Shown piece by piece: positions 1 to 5,467 of a stretch of 9,108 bases of DNA (position 1 is its first letter; every line of letters starts with the position of its first letter). The position numbers and the translations under genes are program-made. Location: assembly GCA_029858925.1 (NCBI GenBank), contig JAOUEB010000031.1, positions 1 through 9,108 of the forward strand. Reading direction: 5' to 3'. This stretch comes from Nitrospira sp. (GTDB lineage Bacteria; Nitrospirota; Nitrospiria; Nitrospirales; Nitrospiraceae). The notes under the pieces are model-generated. The model was not told the origin of the DNA and did not search any database. It worked only from the letters and a program-made list of their open reading frames with translations.

Positions 1-1126
1 CATCCAACGAATGAAATGTCACATGATCGGCATCGATGTTCAGCGCCGGCACGTCCAACAATCCCTTCACTTTGATCGCGCGTCCCTTCATACCCGCCAT
101 CACGGCACTCACATCGGCGACCTGATATTCATCCGGCAATTGCAGTATCGCCTGGCGATCGAGCGAGACCGGCTGCACGACTGCGCCGTCGATCTTCACG
201 ATGCCGGGCCCGTCTTTCCCCTTCTCCGTCACAGCCTTGATCATTGCCGTCAGAGCTTCATTCACCGGTGTGGGAATGCCGAGTTCACGTCCCTTGTTCA
301 CGATAAATCCGTTCAGGTAATCAATTTCCGTCGGCCTTCCCGCTTTCCAATCGTCATACATGGAGGTATGGATATCGCGAATCTCCTGCGTGGCCTTGAT
401 GACTCGTTCCGGCATGTCGGACGGCAACGGGACTTTCATCGCCGCCGATACCGCCGCCACTTCTCCGACGATCTGCCGGATGACACTGAATAACTCCGGA
501 TGGTCCAACGCTCGTGCCACATTGTCATTGATGAGCACCGTGATGGGATTGAAGACGCAGTTCCAACACATCTTTTCCCACTTGGCACGGCGAATATCTT
601 TTGAGAGATGACAGGGAATCCCGGCTGCGGCAAAGAGGTCTCGCACGGCCAGAAGCCGCTCGCTCTCATGCCCCATCAATTCGCCGATCGCCACGGCGCC
701 TTTTTTGTAGTGGTCGATGACGCCGGGCTCGGCAATTTTCGAATAGATATAGGCGACCCCGCCCACGACACAATCACGCTTGAATCGCGCGATCAGACGA
801 TCTTCGGTATCGATCCCATTTTGAAGCGTGAGGAGCACCGTCCGCTCCGAAAGCACCGGTTCGATTTGATCCATGACCTTGTCGAGGTCATAGGCTTTCA
901 CTCCAAGAATGATGAGGTCCGGCTTGGGAAGCTGCCGCGCATCCGATGCCGCTTGAGGCCGGACCGTAAAGGTTCCGCCGGCGCTGCGAATCGTCAGGCC
1001 ATGTTGTTGCACCACTGCAAGCGTTTGGGGACGCAGTAAAAATGAGAGGTTCGGATGATGTTTCGCCAGGTGCGCACCAAAGAATCCGCCGACCGATCCC
1101 GCTCCCACCACCAGAATATTGTTCAT
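1..1126 (-). CDS. panE: 2-dehydropantoate 2-reductase (PanE-like) with extra C-terminal domain, partial at left edge
   Basis: NADPH-dependent reduction of ketopantoate to pantoate in pantothenate/CoA synthesis is the family reaction; the enzyme is cytoplasmic. I translated the minus strand from the ATG at 1126-1124 and the frame stays open to base 1 (375 residues, no stop). The Rossmann motif GAGSVGG is at residues 8-14, with R32 after the second strand as expected for NADP. LQNG carries N103, WEKMCWNCVFNP carries the candidate catalytic K185, and TEIDYLNG carries E267; these match the Asn, Lys and Glu of E. coli PanE. A Shine-Dalgarno-like AAGGA lies 10 bases upstream. A normal PanE of about 300 residues would end near residue 308; this frame continues at least 67 residues more, with LPDEYQ and, at the edge, ADHVTFHSLD. 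That part faintly resembles the sulfite-oxidase-type molybdopterin-binding domain. Exact substrate is uncertain, since many PanE homologues are not true ketopantoate reductases. Confidence 0.85.
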   Translation of the reverse strand, partial: MNNILVVGAGSVGGFFGAHLAKHHPNLSFLLRPQTLAVVQQHGLTIRSAGGTFTVRPQAASDARQLPKPDLIILGVKAYDLDKVMDQIEPVLSERTVLLTLQNGIDTEDRLIARFKRDCVVGGVAYIYSKIAEPGVIDHYKKGAVAIGELMGHESERLLAVRDLFAAAGIPCHLSKDIRRAKWEKMCWNCVFNPITVLINDNVARALDHPELFSVIRQIVGEVAAVSAAMKVPLPSDMPERVIKATQEIRDIHTSMYDDWKAGRPTEIDYLNGFIVNKGRELGIPTPVNEALTAMIKAVTEKGKDGPGIVKIDGAVVQPVSLDRQAILQLPDEYQVADVSAVMAGMKGRAIKVKGLLDVPALNIDADHVTFHSLD

Positions 1127-1150
1127 GCCGTTGCCATCCTTGTCGGTACA

Positions 1151-1156
1151 ATCATA
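1151..1156 (-). promoter_or_regulatory. possible -10 box for the panE-like gene
   Basis: On the minus strand this reads TATGAT, 5 of 6 matches to the sigma-70 -10 consensus, 24 bases upstream of the ATG. No convincing -35 box is found at 16-18 bases (the sequence there is part of a TGACGTCA-like palindrome). Weak, by eye only. Confidence 0.25.
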
Positions 1157-1180
1157 ACCATGAGCCTCATCACTGACGTC

Positions 1181-1243
1181 GGCAAGAGTAGACAAGAAAC
1201 CTTTCGGAAGCAACAGCCTTGTCCCTAGACTTTGCTTCTTGCC
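1181..1243. repeat. nested inverted repeats in the divergent intergenic region
   Basis: The 241-base gap (1127-1367) between the divergent panE-like and GNAT genes holds no gene that I can support. Inside it GGCAAGA (1181-1187) pairs with TCTTGCC (1237-1243), and GACAAG (1191-1196) pairs with CTTGTC (1218-1223) within the same span. A competing pair is GAAGCAA (1207-1213) with TTGCTTC (1232-1238). Such nested arms could form a stem or bind a regulator, but arms of 6-7 bases can arise by chance. I saw no good -35/-10 pair for the GNAT gene. Confidence 0.3.
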
Positions 1244-1367
1244 TCAGATATGGTGGCGCCGCTTGAAACAGGCGTTTTCTGAAGAGGGATGTTCGGGGCT
1301 GAATCTCCGGCATAGTTACAGGCCCCCTGTTTTGCGCACTCCCCGCGCAATCGGAGACTGGTGGCAC

Positions 1368-2075
1368 ATGTCACACACTCCCCATTCCATTGTAATACGA
1401 AACACGCAGCCTGGAGATTTTCCAGCCATCATAGAACTGTCTCGCCAGGTATATCCATTCGGTCCGCCATACAACGAGGGACAATTAGCGTCACAACATC
1501 GGATGTTCCCGGAAGGCCAGTTCGTTGCCCTCGACAGTCACACCCGGGACGTCGTCGGAATGGCCGCTACCCTGATCGTTCGTTGGGACGACTATGATAT
1601 GCACACGAACTGGCGGGACTTCACCAACAACGGAACATTCACGAACCACGATCCTGTACGAGGCAGGACGCTCTACAGCGCTGAATTGATGGTCTCTCCG
1701 TTCCGCCAACGGCAGGGCATCGGGTCTAGAATCTATGAGGCCAGACTGGCATTGGTCAAGCGCCTCGGTTTACTTCGCGTTCGAGCCGGAGGACGTCTCC
1801 GCAACTATCATCGGTATGCCGACCGAATGAGTGCCGAAGAGTATGTCATCAAAATAGTCCGTGGCGAACTCCATGACCCCACATTATCCTATCAGCTCAA
1901 ATGTGGGTATCACGTTCTCGCAGTCGTACCCAACTATCTTCCCAAGGATACGGAAAGTCTCGGCTGGGTCGCCATCATCGAATGGATCAACGACGACGTC
2001 GCCAAGCCGGAAGACTATACGGGACGAGACATGCGATTCGAGCCAAGGAACCGACCGGCCACGCCCCGGCCATGA
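1368..2075 (+). CDS. GNAT family N-acetyltransferase (paralogue A)
   Basis: Probable acyl-CoA-dependent N-acyltransferase, 235 residues, cytoplasmic, acceptor unknown. It opens with the typical GNAT start IVIRNTQPGDFPAIIEL (8-24). The acyl-CoA loop is RQRQGIGSR (113-121), following ELMVSP. Subfamily blocks are WDDYD (73-77), DFTNNGTFTNHDP (84-96) and YHRYADRMSAEEYV. I chose ATG 1368 although the frame is open upstream to 1239: the protein then aligns without a gap, from residue 7 on, to the second GNAT encoded at 3851, a GGAG lies 11 bases upstream, and the preceding 43 codons show no recognisable protein. This subfamily is the one I know as the N-terminal half of bifunctional GNAT/carbon-nitrogen hydrolase proteins; here it stands alone, first in a block with a sirtuin, a hydrolase and its own paralogue. 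GNAT identity is sure; substrate is not. Confidence 0.88.
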   Translation: MSHTPHSIVIRNTQPGDFPAIIELSRQVYPFGPPYNEGQLASQHRMFPEGQFVALDSHTRDVVGMAATLIVRWDDYDMHTNWRDFTNNGTFTNHDPVRGRTLYSAELMVSPFRQRQGIGSRIYEARLALVKRLGLLRVRAGGRLRNYHRYADRMSAEEYVIKIVRGELHDPTLSYQLKCGYHVLAVVPNYLPKDTESLGWVAIIEWINDDVAKPEDYTGRDMRFEPRNRPATPRP

Positions 2076-2089
2076 GCGCCGTCCTCTTG

Positions 2090-2135
2090 CTGCCTGTCAC
2101 GATTGAACGAGCAGACTCTCTCTGGCTGACGGCAG
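2090..2135 (+). repeat. imperfect inverted repeat between GNAT A and the sirtuin gene
   Basis: CTGCC (2090-2094) pairs with GGCAG (2131-2135) and GTCA (2096-2099) with TGAC (2127-2130), leaving one bulged T and a 27-base loop. No T-run follows, so it is not a convincing terminator. It overlaps the possible -35 of the sirtuin promoter and could be an operator, or chance. Confidence 0.25.
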
Positions 2136-2155
2136 GTGCTCGAGTGAAGTAGAAT
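2126..2155 (+). promoter_or_regulatory. possible promoter of the SIR2-family gene
   Basis: CTGACG (2126-2131) and TAGAAT (2150-2155) are separated by 18 bases, with 4/6 and 5/6 matches to the sigma-70 consensus. Transcription would start around 2162, almost at the ATG (2165), which agrees with the absence of a Shine-Dalgarno sequence. Read by eye only. Confidence 0.35.
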
Positions 2156-2164
2156 CTGCGTGCT

Positions 2165-2890
2165 ATGTTCCGTCACCCTCGGCTCCAGGAAGTCCGCGAT
2201 CGCCTCACCGCCGCCCACGCGGTTGTCGTGCTCACCGGCGCCGGCATTTCCGCCGACAGCGGCGTCCCGACGTTTCGCGGGGCGGATGGCCTGTGGCGAA
2301 ACTTCCGAGCGGAAGATCTGGCCACGCCGGAAGCCTTTGAGCGGGACCCACGGCTCGTGTGGGAGTGGTACAACTGGCGGCGAGAGTTGATCGCCACCAA
2401 GCAGCCGAACGAAGCCCACTACGCATTGGTGCAGTTGGAAGCGCGCACAAGGAATTTTCACCTCATTACGCAAAACGTCGATGGTCTTCATCGACTGGCC
2501 GGTTCACAGCACCTGCACGAATTGCACGGCAATATCTGGAAGGTTCGTTGCACATCCTGCGGCCTTGTAACGGAGAACCGAGATGTTCCCCTCTCGCTAC
2601 GGCCTCACTGTCGCGCCTGCAGCGCACTCCTTCGTCCACATGTCGTCTGGTTCGGCGAATCGCTGGACCAACAGACCCTCGCCGAAAGCGTTCGTGCCGT
2701 GGAATCCTGCGAGGTGATGATGGTCGTCGGCACCTCAGGATTGGTTTACCCGGCGGCGATGCTGATGCCTTCCGCCCAGGCTGCTGGAGCCTTTGTTATC
2801 GAGATCAACCTGGCCCCCACTCCCCATTCGTCGGCCGCCGATCTTTCGATTCAAGGCCGAGCGAAAGAGGTCATCCCGTTATTGATCTAA
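2165..2890 (+). CDS. cobB: SIR2 family NAD-dependent protein deacylase (CobB-type)
   Basis: Removes acyl groups from lysines of proteins using NAD+, giving nicotinamide and O-acyl-ADP-ribose. All sirtuin signatures are present in 241 residues: TGAGISADSGVPTFRG (24-39) for NAD binding, TQNVDGLH (102-109), catalytic H121 in ELHGN, a zinc site C129/C132 and C149/C152, RPHVVWFGE (157-165), and VGTSG. Y69-N-W-R72 fits the Y-x-x-R signature of class III sirtuins (E. coli CobB, human SIRT5), whose Tyr and Arg hold acidic acyl groups such as succinyl. The ATG at 2165 is the only sensible start; no Shine-Dalgarno precedes it. It follows GNAT A by 89 bases and precedes the hydrolase by 76. Its place between two acyltransferase genes suggests, but does not prove, that it reverses their modification. 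Confidence 0.93.
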   Translation: MFRHPRLQEVRDRLTAAHAVVVLTGAGISADSGVPTFRGADGLWRNFRAEDLATPEAFERDPRLVWEWYNWRRELIATKQPNEAHYALVQLEARTRNFHLITQNVDGLHRLAGSQHLHELHGNIWKVRCTSCGLVTENRDVPLSLRPHCRACSALLRPHVVWFGESLDQQTLAESVRAVESCEVMMVVGTSGLVYPAAMLMPSAQAAGAFVIEINLAPTPHSSAADLSIQGRAKEVIPLLI

Positions 2891-2914
2891 TCGATCCGGC
2901 AACCGACAAGCTTC

Positions 2915-2943
2915 TTGCGAAGCAGCCGCGCCCCTGCTATAGG
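2915..2943 (+). promoter_or_regulatory. possible promoter of the hydrolase-GNAT B pair
   Basis: TTGCGA (2915-2920) and TATAGG (2938-2943) are 17 bases apart, each 4/6 to consensus. The predicted start near 2950 would leave the ribosome site AGGAG (2950-2954) at the very 5' end of the message. Weak; the pair may instead be read through from upstream. Confidence 0.28.
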
Positions 2944-2966
2944 AAAGACAGGAGTCACCTTCGCCC

Positions 2967-3854
2967 ATGGAACGTCTTCGCATCGCCTCGCTCCAGTATT
3001 TCATCAGGCCGGTTCAGACATTCGACCAATTTCGGGATCAGGTGCAAGCCCTGGTCGAAACGGCCGCCGATTACAAAGCCCAGCTCCTCGTGTTTCCGGA
3101 GTACTTCACCGTCCAACTCCTGACGCTGGGCAACGTGAAGCGTCCCATACAAGAGCAGGTGCGTGATCTCGCCCGGCAAGCCGACCGCTTCAGAACACTG
3201 ATGGCAGATTTGGCCAAACAGCATGGTCTCTACATCGTCGCCGGCACGATTCCGGTCATGGATAGCGGCTCGGATCGCGTCTATAACGAAAGCAGCTTCT
3301 TTTCCCCCAACGGGAAGCTCGGCGTGCAAGGCAAACTTCACATGACCCGTTTTGAAAAGGAAGAATGGAAGGTCTCGCCGCGCACGAAGTTCCATGTCTT
3401 CGAGACCGATTTCGGACGCGTAGCAATTACGATTTGCTATGACGTCGAGTTTCCCGAGATCGCGCGAGCAGCCGGACGCGAAGGAGCGCATATTCTCGTC
3501 GTGCCCAGTTGCACCGATGAGCGTCAGGGCTTTCTCAGGGTCCGCTATTGCGCACAGGCCCGCGCCGTCGAGAACCAGATGTACGTCGTCCAGGCTTCGA
3601 CCGTCGGGTCTATTCCTATGGTCCCGGCGGTGAGCCTCAACTACGGCCAGGCCTCGATATTGACCCCCAGTGACTTTGCCTTTTCGCGGGACGGCATCCT
3701 CGCCGAGGGAATTCCCAATCAAGAAAGCATGGTCATCGGCGACGTGAATTTGACGACGATCCTTCAAGGCCGATCACACGGCACCGTCTTACCCCTGCTC
3801 GACAGCCACCAGAGCGCAGACATCGTCAAGCACGTGGAAATCGTGTCCTTATGA
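2967..3854 (+). CDS. carbon-nitrogen hydrolase family protein (nitrilase superfamily)
   Basis: Probable amidase of 295 residues that cleaves a non-peptide C-N amide bond through a Cys-Glu-Lys triad. The triad is visible: E45 in VFPEYF, K123 in GKLHMTRFE, and C157 in ITICYDVEFPE. RIASLQYFIRP (5-15) is the usual first strand, and YIVAGTIP (89-96) and YNESSFFSPNGK (106-117) are family landmarks. AGGAG (2950-2954) lies 12 bases before the ATG. The stop overlaps the start of GNAT B by 4 bases (ATGA), so the two are probably translationally coupled. Related bacteria carry, as I recall, a GNAT domain fused ahead of this hydrolase type, which argues that hydrolase and GNAT act on one pathway. Substrate unknown: I see no feature that would single out omega-amidase, N-carbamoyl-putrescine hydrolase or another named member. 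Confidence 0.9.
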   Translation: MERLRIASLQYFIRPVQTFDQFRDQVQALVETAADYKAQLLVFPEYFTVQLLTLGNVKRPIQEQVRDLARQADRFRTLMADLAKQHGLYIVAGTIPVMDSGSDRVYNESSFFSPNGKLGVQGKLHMTRFEKEEWKVSPRTKFHVFETDFGRVAITICYDVEFPEIARAAGREGAHILVVPSCTDERQGFLRVRYCAQARAVENQMYVVQASTVGSIPMVPAVSLNYGQASILTPSDFAFSRDGILAEGIPNQESMVIGDVNLTTILQGRSHGTVLPLLDSHQSADIVKHVEIVSL

Positions 3855-4543
3855 ACACGCCCGTGTCTGATATCCTAGTCCGTAACACCAGTCCCGAAGA
3901 TTTCCCCGCCATCATGGCACTATCCAAAGCAGTCTACTCATTCCCTCCGCACTGGACCGAGCGGCAACTGGCCTCTCATCTTGAGATCTTTCCTATGGGG
4001 CAATTAGTCGCGATCGACTCAACCACCGGAACACTCGTCGGAATGGCGGCTAGCCTCATCATACGATGGGATGACTACGACCTCCATGGATCGTGGAAAG
4101 ACTTCACAAACCATGGCATGTTCACAAACCATGATCCGGCGCGGGGCCGCACGCTGTACGGAGGAGAAGTCATGGTATCCCCTGAACTGCAACGGCGAGG
4201 AGTCGGCTCGGCCCTCTATGCCGCGCGGCGCCGTCTTGTGGAAGACCTGAAGCTGCCTCGTATTCGTGCAGGATCACGCTTGCGCGGGTATCACCGCTAT
4301 GCCGACCGGATGAGCGCTGAAGATTATGTGGTCAAAGTGATTCGAGGCGAACTACGCGGCATGACGCTGGCATTTCAGCTCAAAGAGGGCTTTCGGGTTC
4401 TTGCAGTGGTTTCGGACTATCTCCCCGGGGATCCGGAAAGCTTGGGTCATGTCGCGGTGATCGAATGGATCAACGAACAGGTCGCCACCCCAGGAGACTA
4501 CGGTTCTTGCGATCCGAAGTTTGATCCGAAGCTCTCTCGGTAG
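3851..4543 (+). CDS. GNAT family N-acetyltransferase (paralogue B)
   Basis: Second acyltransferase of the same subfamily, 230 residues, from the ATG inside the ATGA overlap with the hydrolase stop. The acyl-CoA loop is LQRRGVGSA (113-121). WDDYD, DFTNHGMFTNHDP, GRTLYGGEVMVSP, GYHRYADRMSAEDYV and IEWINEQVATP are all shared with the protein encoded at 1368. The two align without gaps over more than 220 residues and, by eye, well over half the positions are identical, so they are products of a duplication; the ends differ most (here CDPKFDPKLSR). Tight coupling to the hydrolase suggests this copy is its functional partner. No terminator with a T-run is seen in the 60 bases before the convergent HAD gene. 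Confidence 0.9.
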   Translation: MNTPVSDILVRNTSPEDFPAIMALSKAVYSFPPHWTERQLASHLEIFPMGQLVAIDSTTGTLVGMAASLIIRWDDYDLHGSWKDFTNHGMFTNHDPARGRTLYGGEVMVSPELQRRGVGSALYAARRRLVEDLKLPRIRAGSRLRGYHRYADRMSAEDYVVKVIRGELRGMTLAFQLKEGFRVLAVVSDYLPGDPESLGHVAVIEWINEQVATPGDYGSCDPKFDPKLSR

Positions 4544-4603
4544 AGCCATCGAACAGCGAAGCCGGTTCGAGGCTATTCCACGATGTCCTGTTGTTATTCC
4601 ACC

Positions 4604-5335
4604 CTACTTCAAAAGACCGGGCAATTCCGATAACGAGGAGATCCTCCTGGCGCCCGCAGGAAGAGGTCCTTCTGGATGGTTGTCTCGATCGAGTAACACC
4701 GCCCGCAAGCCAGCCTTTGCCGCGCCTTCCACATCCTCCCGCAGACTGTCCCCGACATGCAGCGCCTCCTCCGGATCGACGGCATGTTTATCGAGCGCAA
4801 GCTGAAAAATCTTGGCCGACGGTTTTGCCGCCCGCGCCAGGCTGGAAATCGTAATTGTATCGAATAGGTCGGCAATGCCCAACCCCCGCATCACCGGAAA
4901 CAGACGCGAGTCGAAATTGGAGATGATCCCCAATTCCATGCCCGAAGCTTTGAGGCTGGTCAAGGTCGAGGCTGTCTCAGGAAAGAGCCGCCATGAGCCG
5001 GCATCTTCAAATACCTCAAAGACCCGGTCGAAAAAATCATCGAACCGTTCGAACATCCCGACCCGGTAGAACACATTGTGGACGATATCGAACCACCAGA
5101 GCCGCTCGCTCTGCTTGATCTTCACCGGTTCAGTCACCGCAAAGATCGGAGGCGGCGCCTCTTGAAAGGCCCGGCTGAACGCCTGTTTGATGGCAATCAA
5201 TGAATTCGGCGTTTGCGAAAATCCAAATTGAACCGCGTGCTGAAGATAAATCTCAGCCACAGACCCCTTGACGTGAAAGAGAGTGTCCGCCGCGTCGAAG
5301 AACACGACCCGTATCGATGGGCCGATATCGATCAT
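4604..5335 (-). CDS. HAD family hydrolase (subfamily IA, REG-2/HDHD3-like)
   Basis: Probable small-molecule phosphatase, 243 residues from the ATG at 5335. Motif I is VVFFDAADTLF with nucleophile D14. Motif II is S139 in ISNFDSR (138-144), motif III is K171 in AAKPSAKIF, and motif IV is HVGDSLREDV with D196 and D201. The region between motif I and II is the helical cap of subfamily IA. Motif I lacks the usual second Asp two residues after the nucleophile (Ala there), as in REG-2-like and haloacid-dehalogenase-like members; an Asp one position further on replaces the common Gly. A TTG 21 bases upstream (5356) is an alternative start giving 250 residues. I prefer ATG, though GGGGAG directly abuts it, which is too close for ideal spacing. 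The gene is convergent with GNAT B and divergent from the receiver protein. Substrate unknown. Confidence 0.87.
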   Translation of the reverse strand: MIDIGPSIRVVFFDAADTLFHVKGSVAEIYLQHAVQFGFSQTPNSLIAIKQAFSRAFQEAPPPIFAVTEPVKIKQSERLWWFDIVHNVFYRVGMFERFDDFFDRVFEVFEDAGSWRLFPETASTLTSLKASGMELGIISNFDSRLFPVMRGLGIADLFDTITISSLARAAKPSAKIFQLALDKHAVDPEEALHVGDSLREDVEGAAKAGLRAVLLDRDNHPEGPLPAGARRISSLSELPGLLK

Positions 5336-5408
5336 CTCCCCACCATTTCGACGCAAGGCACGTCCATCTTCACTCCGCAGACACTCCTATCGTCGAACGA
5401 CCGTTTTC

Positions 5409-5435
5409 TTGACAAAGAATACCCTCGCTGATAAC
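5409..5435 (+). promoter_or_regulatory. probable promoter of the receiver protein gene
   Basis: A perfect -35 TTGACA (5409-5414) is followed 15 bases later by GATAAC (5430-5435), or at 17 bases by the poorer TAACTT. The spacing with the better -10 is short. On the minus strand the same hexamer reads TTGTCA (5/6), with a poor GATAGG 18 bases on, so the divergent HAD gene might share this site. Confidence 0.4.
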
Positions 5436-5467
5436 TTTTTGAAACCTTCATAAACCTGGAGACTTCG

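Noticed and set aside
11..493. Plus-strand 160-codon frame at the left edge
   Set aside because: Antisense to the PanE-like gene, which carries all family motifs.
1239..1367. Upstream extension of the GNAT A frame (43 more codons)
   Set aside because: No similarity to the paralogue, which starts at the same place as ATG 1368, and no family member I know has such an extension.
2911..2924. Small hairpin GCTTC/GAAGC after the sirtuin gene as a terminator
   Set aside because: Five-base stem without a following T-run; it overlaps the possible -35 box of the next gene.
2359..3123. Plus-strand 254-codon frame overlapping sirtuin and hydrolase genes
   Set aside because: Out of frame with two well-supported genes, Arg/Ser/Pro-rich with no motif.
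2955..3767. Long (270-codon) minus-strand open frame opposite the hydrolase gene
   Set aside because: It lies antisense to a gene with a full catalytic triad, has no recognisable motifs, and its His/Arg/Asp-rich look is typical of a GC-rich shadow frame.
4544..4603. Bidirectional terminator between GNAT B and the HAD gene
   Set aside because: TCGAAC (4549-4554) and GTTCGA (4565-4570) can pair, but the stem is only 6 bases with a 10-base loop and no T-run follows on either strand.
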